From positions 1 to 39,173 of the forward strand of contig JADMIG010000023.1 in assembly GCA_015478725.1 (NCBI GenBank): a stretch of DNA of 39,173 bases. Direction: 5' to 3'. Source of the stretch: Chloroflexota bacterium. GTDB lineage: Bacteria; Chloroflexota; Limnocylindria; Limnocylindrales; CSP1-4. Position 1 is the first letter of the stretch; each line of letters opens with the position of its first letter. A program made the translations under genes and the position numbers. Shown one piece after another: positions 17,751 through 25,738 of this stretch. The notes below the pieces were generated by a model, which was not told the origin of the DNA, searched no databases, and worked only from the letters and a program-made list of their open reading frames with translations.

Positions 17751-17764
17751 CTCGCTGATCAGAC
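17745..17764. terminator. Short hairpin spanning both stop codons of a convergent pair
   Basis: GTCTGA (17745-17750) is the inverse complement of TCAGAC (17759-17764), with an eight-base loop. The two arms contain the TGA of the DUF4242 gene and the TGA of the anti-sigma gene. It could serve as a weak bidirectional terminator, but there is no U-tract and the stem is only six base pairs. Confidence 0.3.
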
Positions 17765-18586
17765 GGTCGCGCGTCTCCGTATGACCGTGCCGACCAGCAC
17801 GAGGAGGAGCCCGGCCAGCACGAGGACGCCCGACGCGACAGCCACGATCGCGCCCCAGTCCGGCGGGCGCACGGCGACGACACTGCCCGGAACCGGCTGC
17901 GAACCGGCGATCCCCCGCGACGCCGCCGCCTCGGGCACGGTCGCCGCGGAAGCCGCCGGAGCGCTCTTCGACGTCGGCACGGCGCTCGCGGCCGCGACGG
18001 GCCCACCCGGCACGGCGACGCCCGGGCGCGGTGGACTGGGTTCGACCGCGGCGCCGAGCGCGGGCGCCAGGGCGTCCGTCGGCATCGAGGGTACCGCCGC
18101 TGCGGCCGAGCCGGCGGCCCCCGCCCGATTCGTCGTCACGCCGCCCGTCGTCCCGAGGAACGTCGACCCGACGCCGGGGATCGTGGAGAAGAGCAGGCCC
18201 GCGAGACCGAGGGTCGCGAGCCCGACGCCGACCGGCCGCAGTGGCCAGCCGCCCCGGGCCAGGCCTCCGAGCATCCACCAGTGGTGGGAGCGGCGGAGTC
18301 GAGCGGCATCCGTCGTCGAGAGACGGAAGTCCCGCTCGCGCGGCGGCACCGGGAGCACGCTCGTCGCGATCGCGATCGAGCGGAGATCGGCGGCGAGCAG
18401 TGCGCAGTCCGGGCAGCCATCCACGAGCGCCGCGGCGGCGGCCAGATCGACGCCGGTGAGGTCGTCCGCGGCGTACGCCGCTATGACGATCCCGTCGTGG
18501 CGGTCGTGGGGACCGAGCGTACCCATGGGTCGGGAGGATCGGCTGCGCTCGCCGTGGTCGTCGCGGCTCGTCATCGGGTCGTGCAT
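17759..18586 (-). CDS. Putative anti-sigma factor, membrane-anchored, with degenerate zinc motif
   Basis: This 275-residue protein is encoded 16 bases after the ECF sigma gene on the same strand, the standard place for a cognate anti-sigma factor. The N-terminal cytoplasmic part has a CPDC pair within ALVDGCPDCALLAADLR. This resembles the HxxxCxxC core of zinc-associated anti-sigma (ZAS) domains, but the preceding His is missing. Further on is DFRLSTTDAARLRR. There are two hydrophobic segments, near residues 120-140 (VGVGLATLGLAGLLF) and at the C terminus (VLVLAGLLLVLVGTVIRRR). They flank an Ala/Pro/Ser-rich stretch likely outside the membrane. The family call rests mainly on context. The start could be ATG 18586 or 18574, and no Shine-Dalgarno sequence is seen. 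Confidence 0.7.
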   Translation of the reverse strand: MHDPMTSRDDHGERSRSSRPMGTLGPHDRHDGIVIAAYAADDLTGVDLAAAAALVDGCPDCALLAADLRSIAIATSVLPVPPRERDFRLSTTDAARLRRSHHWWMLGGLARGGWPLRPVGVGLATLGLAGLLFSTIPGVGSTFLGTTGGVTTNRAGAAGSAAAAVPSMPTDALAPALGAAVEPSPPRPGVAVPGGPVAAASAVPTSKSAPAASAATVPEAAASRGIAGSQPVPGSVVAVRPPDWGAIVAVASGVLVLAGLLLVLVGTVIRRRATV

Positions 18587-18602
18587 CGTCGGTTGGACGG
18601 CT

Positions 18603-19244
18603 TCATCCGCGGAACAGTTCCATGCGCCCCTCGAGGATGCCCCGGAGCGCGAGCCGGCCGCGGTGGATCCGCGACTTCACCGTGCCGAGCGAGACGCCGG
18701 TCATGGCGGCGATCTCGTGGTAGTCGAATCCCTGCACGTCGAAGAGGACGATCGCCGTCCGCTGGTCCGGGCCGATGCGTGACATCGCCTCCGCGAGCGC
18801 CCTCGATCGCTCGGCCAGCACGACGAGTCGCTCCGGATCCGCCTCCGGCCCCGTCGGTGGCTGCCACGAATCGTCCTCGAGCTCCGGGTACGGCTGGCTC
18901 GGTCGGCGCTTCCGGAGGCGCTGGGCGTCCATCGCGGCGTTCACGCAGATCCGGCTGAGCCAGCTCCGGACGCTCCCGCCGCGGAACGCGGCGAGGTTGC
19001 GGTAGGCCGAGAAGAACGCCTCCTGCACCGCGTCCGCGGCCTGGTCCGGATCCGGCACCATGCGGACGACGAGCGCCCAGAGCTGATCCTGGTAGCACGT
19101 CACGAGATCGTTGAACGCCTCGAGGTCGCCGTCGCGGGCACGCTCGATGAGGATGCGGTCGCGACGCTGGATCGGATCCTCGACCGTCGCCGAACCCTCG
19201 GCATCGGGGACCGCACCGGCGGCGGCGGGGCGAGGGTCGTCCAC
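18603..19244 (-). CDS. ECF-family RNA polymerase sigma factor
   Basis: This 213-residue sigma-70-like regulator would direct RNA polymerase to a stress or envelope regulon. Region 2 runs from ARDGDLEAFNDLV through ADAVQEAFFSAYRNLAAF to SWLSRICVNAAMDAQR, and it contacts the -10 element and core enzyme. Region 4 is the helix-turn-helix GFDYHEIAAMTGVSLGTVKS with IHRGRLALRG after it. There is no region 1 or 3, as expected for ECF factors. I prefer GTG 19244: AGGAG lies about ten bases before it and a TAGATT hexamer lies at 19286-19291. The frame is open up to ATG 19349, so a longer protein is possible. The next gene is its likely anti-sigma factor. Confidence 0.93.
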   Translation of the reverse strand: MDDPRPAAAGAVPDAEGSATVEDPIQRRDRILIERARDGDLEAFNDLVTCYQDQLWALVVRMVPDPDQAADAVQEAFFSAYRNLAAFRGGSVRSWLSRICVNAAMDAQRLRKRRPSQPYPELEDDSWQPPTGPEADPERLVVLAERSRALAEAMSRIGPDQRTAIVLFDVQGFDYHEIAAMTGVSLGTVKSRIHRGRLALRGILEGRMELFRG

Positions 19245-19285
19245 GGACGGGCGGCTCCTGCGGGCGGCAGGGATGAGGCGGACCG

Positions 19286-19291
19286 AATCTA
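19286..19291 (-). promoter_or_regulatory. Putative -10 box (TAGATT) of the sigma/anti-sigma operon
   Basis: TAGATT on the minus strand lies about 40 bases before the GTG at 19244, inside the longer alternative frame. If it is a real promoter, the shorter start is correct. Confidence 0.35.
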
Positions 19292-19355
19292 GCATGGGGT
19301 GGGACCCGGGACGCTCCTTGCAGCGCGCCGGTTCCGGGCCCTCCGTCATCCTCGA

Positions 19356-20267
19356 TCAGTCGGCGTCCAGAAGCTCGACCACGGGCGCCATCGCCTCGAG
19401 CGCGGCCAGTGTCGGTGGCCAGACCAGGACTTCGACAAGGGTGAAGCCACCGGCACGGAACGCCCGGAGGCCAGCGGCGATCTCCTCGGCCGAGCCACGC
19501 AAGGGTGCGCCGAACACCTCGGCCGAGCCGGTGACTGACGTCGGCTCCACGACGATGCCGGCTGACTTGCCGATCGTCGCGGGATCGCGGCCGACCTCGA
19601 GGCAGGCTGCCTCGAGTGCCGCGAGGCGCGGCCCGAACTCCTCGAAGTCGCTCCGCTCCTCGACGTACCAGCTCCAGATGTCGGCATGGAGCGCGGCCAG
19701 ACGAAGCATCTTCGGACCCTTGGCGCCGATCATGATCGGGATCCGGCCGGGGCGAGGTCCGACCGGTCGGTGCTCCAGATCGCGCGCTGCGTGGAAAGCC
19801 CCCTCGAAGTCCGCCCGACCCTGTCGCAGGAGCGGGACGATGATCTCGACCGCCTCCGCGAACCGGCCGAAGACATGGTCCTCGGGCAACCCGAAGGCAT
19901 GCGCCTGGTGACCGGCGTGCCCCGAGCCGAGGCCGAACACGAAGCGGCCCCCGCTGATCTCATCGAGCGTCTCGACGGCCTTCGCGGTGATCCCGGGATT
20001 CCGGTGGAGTGCGGAGAGGATCCATGTGCCGACCTTCACCCGCGAGGTCGCGGCCGCCACCGCGCCAGTCATCGCGACGCACTCCCACCACCCCTGCGTC
20101 TTGCCGTCCGGCGGGCGCCACAAGAGTTCGTCGGCCGTCCAGACCGTATCGAACCCGATCTCCTCGGCCCGCTGCGCGAGCTCACGGATCTCGACCCATC
20201 GCGGGGTCGCGCCGTCGACGAAGGGCTCTCCCATCGGGAGCACGAGACCGATCTCGAGCGTTCGCAT
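19356..20267 (-). CDS. LLM-class (luciferase-like) F420-dependent oxidoreductase
   Basis: This 303-residue TIM-barrel flavin/F420 enzyme begins MRTLEIGLVLPMGEP. It carries EIGFDTVWTADELLWRPP, VKVGTWILSALHRNPGITAK, GGRFVFGLGSGHAG and IPIMIGAKGPKMLRLAA, all typical of LLM-class proteins that use F420 or FMN. The substrate cannot be inferred. The ATG at 20267 is well supported by GGAGG four bases upstream, and a TAGACT -10 hexamer lies 30 bases further up. The frame is open for another 41 codons through the promoter and into tRNA-Leu, which is not coding. The gene ends six bases before the first possible start of the sigma-factor frame. Confidence 0.9.
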   Translation of the reverse strand: MRTLEIGLVLPMGEPFVDGATPRWVEIRELAQRAEEIGFDTVWTADELLWRPPDGKTQGWWECVAMTGAVAAATSRVKVGTWILSALHRNPGITAKAVETLDEISGGRFVFGLGSGHAGHQAHAFGLPEDHVFGRFAEAVEIIVPLLRQGRADFEGAFHAARDLEHRPVGPRPGRIPIMIGAKGPKMLRLAALHADIWSWYVEERSDFEEFGPRLAALEAACLEVGRDPATIGKSAGIVVEPTSVTGSAEVFGAPLRGSAEEIAAGLRAFRAGGFTLVEVLVWPPTLAALEAMAPVVELLDAD

Positions 20268-20298
20268 GGAACCTCCGGCGAGCATGTGGGTGACGCCG

Positions 20299-20304
20299 AG
20301 TCTA
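20299..20304 (-). promoter_or_regulatory. Putative -10 box (TAGACT) of the LLM oxidoreductase gene
   Basis: TAGACT on the minus strand sits about 31 bases before the ATG at 20267, with a GGAGG ribosome-binding site in between. It is divergent from the tRNA promoter. Confidence 0.4.
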
Positions 20305-20317
20305 GCCACCCGCCGCC

Positions 20318-20323
20318 TACACT
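20318..20323 (+). promoter_or_regulatory. Putative -10 box (TACACT) of tRNA-Leu
   Basis: TACACT ends nine bases before the mature 5' end of the tRNA, leaving room for a very short 5' leader. No recognisable -35 element is present. Confidence 0.45.
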
Positions 20324-20332
20324 TGCACTCGG

Positions 20333-20418
20333 CCCGGAGTGGCGGAATGGCATACGCAGCCGACTCAAAATCGGCCGCCCGCAAGGGCATGAGGGTTCGA
20401 CTCCCTCCTCCGGGACCA
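20333..20418 (+). tRNA. tRNA-Leu (anticodon CAA)
   Basis: This is an 86-base class II tRNA with an encoded CCA end. The acceptor stem is CCCGGAG/CTCCGGG, followed by TG at positions 8-9 and a D arm with GGCGGAATGGCATACGC. The anticodon stem GCCGA/TCGGC closes a CTCAAAA loop with anticodon CAA (reads UUG). A long variable arm (CCGCCCGCAAGGGCATG region) marks a type II tRNA. The T stem GAGGG/CCCTC holds the TTCGACT loop. A73 is followed by CCA. UUG should be a rare codon in a genome this GC-rich. Confidence 0.95.
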
Positions 20419-20438
20419 AATCGCCGGGCGGACCGGCT

Positions 20439-21128
20439 TCAGCGGCCGTCGAAGGCGAGGACGGCCGGCAACGTGCGGGCGAGGATCGTGACGTCGAGCC
20501 GGAGTGACCAGCCGTCGATATAGGCGAGGTCGAGGCGGACCCAGCGGTCGACATCGTCGTCGTTGCGGGCGCTCACCTGCCACAGCCCGGTCAGGCCCGG
20601 CTTCACGCACAGCCGGCGGCGCTGCCACGGCTCGTACGCAGCCACCTCGGCTGGCAGCGCCGGCCGAGGCCCGACGAGGCTCATCTCGCCGCCGAGGATG
20701 TTCCAGAGCTGCGGGAGCTCGTCGAGGCTGGAGCGACGGAGGAACCGGCCGGTCCTCGTGAGTCGGGGGTCGTCGGTCAGCTTGAATCCCGGACCGCGGA
20801 CCTCGTTCCGCGGAGCCACCTCGCCGAGCCGCCCCTCCGCGTCGTGGACCATCGTTCGGAACTTCCAGATGGTGAGCGCTGCGCCGTCACGTCCGACGCG
20901 CCGCTGGCGGAAGAGCACCGGCCGTCCGTCGACGATGGCGACGACGACTGCGACGAGAGCGAAGAGCGGCGCGAGCACGACGAGAGCCGCCGCCGCGCCG
21001 ACGACATCGATGAGCCGCTTGACCGCGACGGCGGCCGACCGGCCCGCGACGCGGCTCTGGTCGTCGGTCGGCGCTTCGTGCGAACGGTGGGAGAACCGAA
21101 GCCGCGGACGAGACGTTATCTCCGTCAT
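20439..21128 (-). CDS. Short undecaprenyl-phosphate sugar-1-phosphate transferase (bacterial sugar transferase family)
   Basis: This 229-residue membrane-associated enzyme transfers a sugar phosphate from a nucleotide sugar to undecaprenyl phosphate, the first step of exopolysaccharide or O-antigen repeat synthesis. One hydrophobic segment (GAAAALVVLAPLFALVAVVV) is followed by the catalytic core: GRPVLFRQRRVGRDG, WKFRTMVHDAE, LTRTGRFLRRSSLDELPQLW, GEMSLVGPRPALP and KPGLTGLWQVSARND. It lacks the four N-terminal membrane helices of WcaJ/WbaP-type enzymes, so it is the small monotopic form. The sugar is unknown. The start at 21128 lies only two bases from the start of the divergent nucleotidyltransferase gene. 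It should prime the glycan built by the plus-strand operon. Confidence 0.92.
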   Translation of the reverse strand: MTEITSRPRLRFSHRSHEAPTDDQSRVAGRSAAVAVKRLIDVVGAAAALVVLAPLFALVAVVVAIVDGRPVLFRQRRVGRDGAALTIWKFRTMVHDAEGRLGEVAPRNEVRGPGFKLTDDPRLTRTGRFLRRSSLDELPQLWNILGGEMSLVGPRPALPAEVAAYEPWQRRRLCVKPGLTGLWQVSARNDDDVDRWVRLDLAYIDGWSLRLDVTILARTLPAVLAFDGR

Positions 21129-21130
21129 CG

Positions 21131-22084
21131 ATGCTGCTCGCCGACCGGCCACGCACCGCCGCCCCTGCATCGCGATCGACCCGGCGCCCCACGTCGGTGC
21201 TCGATCCGGTCGAACGCGCCGCCCTCGAGGCGATCGTCTACGCCGACGTCTTCGACTGGCCGCTCACGCCGCTCGAGGTTCATCGCTACCTCCCCATCCC
21301 GGCTGCTGCCGCCGCCGTCGCAGCGGCGCTCGCCGCCCTCGCGGCCGCCAGCGTGGTCGTGACCCGCGACGATCTCGTCATGCTCGCCGGGCGCGAGTCG
21401 CTCGCCGACGAGCGTCGGCGACGGGCGGCCGCGTCGGAACGCCTGTGGCGGGCGGCGGCGGCGTACGGACGGGTCGTCGCATCTCTCCCGTGGGTACGCC
21501 TCGTTGCGGTGACCGGTTCCCTCGCCGTCGGCGCCGCGTCAGATGACGCGGATATCGATCTCCTCGTCGTCGCGACGGACGAGCGGCTCTGGCTCACCCG
21601 GGCCCTCACGATCGCGGTCGTCCGGGCCGCGGCCGGCCGCGACGTGACGCTCTGTCCGAACTACTTCCTCGCCCGCTCCGCCGTTGCGCTTCCCGAGCGC
21701 GACCGGTTCACGGCCCACGAGCTCGCCCAGATGGTCCCGATCGCGGGCGCCGAGGCGTATCGGACGCTCCTCGACCGGAACCCCTGGTACCGCGAGTTCC
21801 TTCCCAACCACCCGGGCCAGGTACTGACGGTCGACGCGGACCGCACACGGCCGATCGCGCCTTCGATCCGGCGGGTCGCCGAGCGGGCGTTTCGCGGCCG
21901 ACTGGGTGACGGCCTCGAGCGATGGGAGATGGCGCGCAAGATCCGCCGCCTGACGGCGGGGCCGGCGTCGGGCGAGGTCCGGTTCGGCCCGGCGGTCTGC
22001 AAGGGCCATGTCACGGAGCACCGCCGCCGTGCGCTGGCGTCGTTCGACGAGCGCCTCGACGCCGTCCTCGGGAGGCTCGGATGA
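21131..22084 (+). CDS. Nucleotidyltransferase-fold protein with N-terminal winged-helix-like region
   Basis: This 317-residue protein has a helical N-terminal region (ERAALEAIVYADVFDWPLTP, then LEVHRYLPI) that looks like a winged-helix domain. A minimal nucleotidyltransferase motif follows: VTGSLAVGAASDDADIDLLV, with GS and the DxD metal-binding pair. The substrate is unknown. From memory, proteins of this kind occur beside B12/radical-SAM genes in Chloroflexota and candidate-phylum genomes. The stop overlaps the next start (ATGA). ATG 21131 is used here. GTG 21197 is an alternative that would start just before the winged-helix region and leave more room for a promoter. It is the first gene of the nine-gene glycan operon. 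Confidence 0.78.
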   Translation: MLLADRPRTAAPASRSTRRPTSVLDPVERAALEAIVYADVFDWPLTPLEVHRYLPIPAAAAAVAAALAALAAASVVVTRDDLVMLAGRESLADERRRRAAASERLWRAAAAYGRVVASLPWVRLVAVTGSLAVGAASDDADIDLLVVATDERLWLTRALTIAVVRAAAGRDVTLCPNYFLARSAVALPERDRFTAHELAQMVPIAGAEAYRTLLDRNPWYREFLPNHPGQVLTVDADRTRPIAPSIRRVAERAFRGRLGDGLERWEMARKIRRLTAGPASGEVRFGPAVCKGHVTEHRRRALASFDERLDAVLGRLG

Positions 22085-23580
22085 GCCGCGTCCTGCTCGG
22101 CCAGTCGTACTACCTCCACTTCGACCCCAAGCTCCAGCGGGCGATGCAGCCGTACCCACCGCTCGGGACGCTGTACGCGGCGAGCGAACTCCGACGGCAC
22201 GGCCACGAGGTCGCCGTCTTCGATGCGATGCTCGAGCCGGACGAGGCGGGCTGGGGCGGCGCTCTCGAGCGGTACCAACCGGAGGTCGCCGTCCTCTTTG
22301 AGGACAACTTCAACTACCTCTCGAAGATGTGCCTCCTCCGGATGCGAGACGCAGGCTTCCGGATGCTCGACATGGCGCGGCGCCACGGGGCGACGACGAT
22401 CGTCTGCGGGAGCGATGCGACGGACAACGCCGAGCGCTACCTCGACCATGGCGCCGATGTCGTCATCCTCGGCGAGGGCGAGGTGACGCTCGCCGAGCTG
22501 CTCGGGCGGCTCGACGCACGGGGGGGCGCACGGCCTCCTGTACCGCTCGCTCCGCTCGATCCGTTCCATCCGCTCGAGGCGACGGTCGGGATCGCCGTTC
22601 GCGGCGAGGGCGGCACGGTCGTGTCGACCGGCCGACGGGAGAACCTGCGGGATCTCGATGCGCTCCCCTTCCCCGCCCGCGACCTCATCGATGTGGAGCG
22701 ATATCGGGCGGCATGGACACGGCACGGGCGATTCTCGATGAACGTCTCGACCACCCGTGGCTGCCCGTTCCATTGCAACTGGTGCGCGAAGCCGATCTGG
22801 GGCCAGCGCTATGCCGTCCGCAGTCCCGAGAACGTCGTCGCCGAGCTCGTCGAGCTCCGCGACCGGTACCACCCCGACCACATCTCCTTCGTCGACGACA
22901 TCTTCGGACTCCGGCCCGGCTGGCTCCGGACGTTCGCCGAGCTGGTCCGGGTGCACGACGTCCGGCGACCATTCAAGTGCCTGAGCCGGGCCGACCTGCT
23001 GCTCCGCGACGGCGAGATCGAAGCCCTCCGGGATGCTGGCTGCGAGATGGTCTGGATAGGCGCGGAGTCGGGATCGCAGTCGGTCCTCGACGCGATGGAC
23101 AAGGGGACGAGGGTCGAGCAGATCGTCGAGGCGGCGCAGCGGCTGCGGACGGCCGGTATCCGCGTCGGGTTCTTCCTCCAGTTCGGGTACCCGGGCGAGC
23201 GCCGCGAGGACATCGAGGCGACGCGACGACTCGTCCGCGAGTGCCTTCCGGACGATATCGGGATCTCGGTCTCGTATCCCCTCCCGGGGACGCCGTTCTA
23301 CGAACGTGTTCGGGCCGACCTGGGATCGAAGCGGAACTGGGATCGATCGGACGACCTCGCGATGCTCTACCGCGGTCCGTACTCGACGCGGTTCTACCGC
23401 CGGCTCCACGGCGTGGTCCACAAGGAGTTCCGGCTTCGGCGTCCGGTCTCACGTCCGCGAGAGCGGCTCGGTCGGCTGCGGGACCTGGCAACCCTCCCGA
23501 TCGATCGGCTCGTCCTCGCCGGGATGCAGCGACTCGAACGCGGCCTCGCGGATCGCGATCGGGTGGAGGCCGGGGCGTGA
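22081..23580 (+). CDS. B12-binding-domain radical SAM enzyme
   Basis: This 499-residue enzyme belongs to the cobalamin-binding radical SAM superfamily. The N-terminal Rossmann-like B12 region (residues 1-150) includes YPPLGTLYAASELRRHGHEV and ends near HGADVVILGEGEVTL. The radical SAM barrel begins with STTRGCPFHCNWCAKPIWG, giving the CxxxCxxC cluster (Cys228, Cys232, Cys235). ISFVDDIFGL and GAESGSQSVLDAMDKGT follow. No classical DxHxxG B12 motif is visible, so cofactor binding may be base-off or lost. Such enzymes methylate unactivated carbons or rearrange carbon skeletons. Here the likely substrate is a lipid or sugar of the glycan pathway, which is inference. It overlaps both neighbours by four bases. 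Confidence 0.9.
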   Translation: MSRVLLGQSYYLHFDPKLQRAMQPYPPLGTLYAASELRRHGHEVAVFDAMLEPDEAGWGGALERYQPEVAVLFEDNFNYLSKMCLLRMRDAGFRMLDMARRHGATTIVCGSDATDNAERYLDHGADVVILGEGEVTLAELLGRLDARGGARPPVPLAPLDPFHPLEATVGIAVRGEGGTVVSTGRRENLRDLDALPFPARDLIDVERYRAAWTRHGRFSMNVSTTRGCPFHCNWCAKPIWGQRYAVRSPENVVAELVELRDRYHPDHISFVDDIFGLRPGWLRTFAELVRVHDVRRPFKCLSRADLLLRDGEIEALRDAGCEMVWIGAESGSQSVLDAMDKGTRVEQIVEAAQRLRTAGIRVGFFLQFGYPGERREDIEATRRLVRECLPDDIGISVSYPLPGTPFYERVRADLGSKRNWDRSDDLAMLYRGPYSTRFYRRLHGVVHKEFRLRRPVSRPRERLGRLRDLATLPIDRLVLAGMQRLERGLADRDRVEAGA

Positions 23581-24422
23581 CGATCGACACGGGTGATCGG
23601 CTCCGCACCATCGCGGACGCGTTCTCCCTCACCGCGCGCCGCTACGACGAATTCGGGTCGGACCACCCCCACCTCACCCGGATGCGGGGCAAGGTGTACG
23701 CCCACCTCGAGCGGGTCGTGCCTGCCGGTGCCCGCATCCTCGAGCTCAACGCCGGTACCGGGACGGACGCGGTCGAGCTCGCCCGGCGCGGCTACCGGGT
23801 CCACGCGACGGACATCTCCCCCGGCATGCTCGCGCGGCTCCGCGACAAGGTGGAGCGCCTCGGACTCGGCGACCGGGTGTCGAGCGAAGAACGGTCCTTC
23901 CTCGACCTCGAGGCCGTGGCCGGTGGTCCATGGGACGCCGTCTTCTCCGACCTCGGCGGACTCAACTGCACGCCCGACCCTCGCCCGGTCGTGGCCGGAG
24001 TCGACCGGATCCTCCGACCGGGCGGGGTCGTGCTCTGGGTCGTCATGCCGCCGATCTGCCTCTGGGAGCTCGGCCTCGTCATGCGCGGACAGGCCCGACT
24101 CGCGGTCCGCCGGCTCGCGCGCGGCGGGTCGCGGGCGCACCTCGAGGGCCGGTACTTCGACGTCCACTACTTCACGCCGCAGCAGGTGGTCGCGGCGTTC
24201 GGCGACTCGTACGAGGTCCTCGGGGTCGAGGGGCTGTCCGTCGTCACGCCGACCGCCGAGAGCCGCAATCTCGCGATCCGCCACCCGCGCGTGTATCGGG
24301 CGCTCGCCGCCGTGGACGACGCGGTGTCGGGGCATCGGCCGTTCTCCGGCTGGGGCGATTTCTTCATCGTCTCCCTCCGCCGGCGGACGACCGCCGGCCG
24401 ACCGCCTGGGAGCGCACCATGA
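23577..24422 (+). CDS. SAM-dependent class I methyltransferase
   Basis: This 281-residue Rossmann-fold methyltransferase has motif I ILELNAGTGTDAVELARRG (near residues 52-70), then GYRVHATDISPGMLARL and FSDLGGLNCT. The post-core IDRILRPGGVVLWVVMPP is typical of the family. The N terminus has TARRYDEFGSDHPHLTRMR, common in methyltransferases next to polyketide or glycan genes. The C-terminal third contains a possible membrane-proximal patch (ICLWELGLVMRGQARLAV). The acceptor is unknown. The GTG at 23577 overlaps the radical-SAM stop (GTGA), and the stop overlaps the flippase start (ATGA). Confidence 0.88.
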   Translation: MTIDTGDRLRTIADAFSLTARRYDEFGSDHPHLTRMRGKVYAHLERVVPAGARILELNAGTGTDAVELARRGYRVHATDISPGMLARLRDKVERLGLGDRVSSEERSFLDLEAVAGGPWDAVFSDLGGLNCTPDPRPVVAGVDRILRPGGVVLWVVMPPICLWELGLVMRGQARLAVRRLARGGSRAHLEGRYFDVHYFTPQQVVAAFGDSYEVLGVEGLSVVTPTAESRNLAIRHPRVYRALAAVDDAVSGHRPFSGWGDFFIVSLRRRTTAGRPPGSAP

Positions 24423-25738
24423 GCGTGGGCGGTCGCAGCGGCCCCCTTGGACGCATCGGCCGCGAGACGGCCGTGCTGCTCGTGACGCGCGTCGTCGCGC
24501 AGGCCCTCCTCGTCGTCGCCACCGTGCTCCTCGCCATGCGACTCGGGCCGGCGGGCTTCGGCCGCTACGCGGTCATCGCCTCGGCCGTGCTCGTCGCGAA
24601 TATCGTCACGACCTTCGGCACGGACATGGTCCTCATCCGGGAGCTGGCAGGCGGACGCCATTCCATCCGTCCGATCGATGCTCTCGCCGTCCAGCTCGTC
24701 GCGACCGTCCCGGCGATCGCCCTTCTCGCGATCGGTGCGCCGCTCCTCGGGCAGGGCGATCCGGACGCGGTGGCCGCCCTCCGCATCGCATCGCTGTCGC
24801 TCGTCCCGGCGGCCCTGTTCAGTGTCGCCAGCGCCGGTCTTCGCGGCGCTCGCCGGCCCGGTCGATACGCCGCCCTCGGGATCGCGACGGCCGCGCTCCA
24901 GCTCGCGGCCGTCGCGACCTTCGCCGGGCCCGGCGTCAGCCTCGTCACCGTCGCCTGGATCGTCGTCGGCGTCGGGTCCGCCACCGGCGTCCTCGCATGG
25001 GGGACCGCCGCGGCGACGATCGGCGACTTCCGCCGGCCGGGTCGCTTCTCGACGACGGCCGTGTGGTCCACGGCCCGGGCGAGTGCGCCCGTGGGCGCCC
25101 TCGCGCTGCTCGGCGTCGCCTGCCAGCGCGCCGCCCTGTTCGGCGTCGCGCTCCTCGCCGGGCCGCTCGCAGCCGGGTGGTTCGCCGCCGCATCGCGGAT
25201 CGTCGATACCTCGAAGACCGGCCACGTCGCCCTCTATACGACCCTCTACCCGATGCTCGCCGAGGCGAACGAGACCCGGCCGTCGGGAGCGGCCGACGTC
25301 CGTGCGCTCCAGCGAGCGCGGGACCGCTCGATCGTCGCCGCGGGCGGCATCTCCGCCTTGCTCATCGTCGGCGGGCCACTCATCGTCGACCGCTTGTTCG
25401 GCGCGTCGTTCGCACCGGCGGCGTTCGGACTCGGCGTCCTCGCCCTCGCCCTCGTCCCGTCGGCGATCGCGAGCCACCGGACGATCGAACTCCTCGCGGT
25501 CGGCGCGGAGTCGATGGTCGGTCGGGCGCTCCTCGCGAGCCTCGCGACGCTCATCGTCCTGCTTGCCGCGTTCGTCCCGATCGTGGGCTGGATCGGGGCG
25601 GCGTGGGCGGTCGTCGGTGCCGAGTCCGTCAACGCCGGCCTGCTCGTCCGAGTCCGCGTTTCGCCGAGCGCGCTGGCCGAACGGCGTGCCGGCACGTGGG
25701 GGGCGCCCGTCGGATCGCTCGAGGGAGGATCCGGGTGA
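24419..25738 (+). CDS. Polysaccharide flippase / Wzx-like membrane transporter
   Basis: This 439-residue protein has about 12 to 14 hydrophobic segments and the MOP/MATE-superfamily pattern. It begins GRETAVLLVTRVVAQALLVV and LLAMRLGPAGFGRYAVIASA, followed by an Arg-Glu-Leu turn (MVLIRELAGGRHS). These are typical of oligosaccharide flippases that move lipid-linked repeat units across the inner membrane. In the middle, AAGWFAAASRIVDTSK resembles the repeat-domain start. It would export the unit begun by the sugar transferase at 20439-21128. The ATG overlaps the methyltransferase stop, and its own stop overlaps the phosphorylase start. Confidence 0.88.
   Translation: MSVGGRSGPLGRIGRETAVLLVTRVVAQALLVVATVLLAMRLGPAGFGRYAVIASAVLVANIVTTFGTDMVLIRELAGGRHSIRPIDALAVQLVATVPAIALLAIGAPLLGQGDPDAVAALRIASLSLVPAALFSVASAGLRGARRPGRYAALGIATAALQLAAVATFAGPGVSLVTVAWIVVGVGSATGVLAWGTAAATIGDFRRPGRFSTTAVWSTARASAPVGALALLGVACQRAALFGVALLAGPLAAGWFAAASRIVDTSKTGHVALYTTLYPMLAEANETRPSGAADVRALQRARDRSIVAAGGISALLIVGGPLIVDRLFGASFAPAAFGLGVLALALVPSAIASHRTIELLAVGAESMVGRALLASLATLIVLLAAFVPIVGWIGAAWAVVGAESVNAGLLVRVRVSPSALAERRAGTWGAPVGSLEGGSG

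Noticed and set aside
21661-23421. A 586-codon minus-strand frame opposite the radical-SAM gene
   Set aside because: The plus strand has clear radical-SAM motifs; this frame has none.
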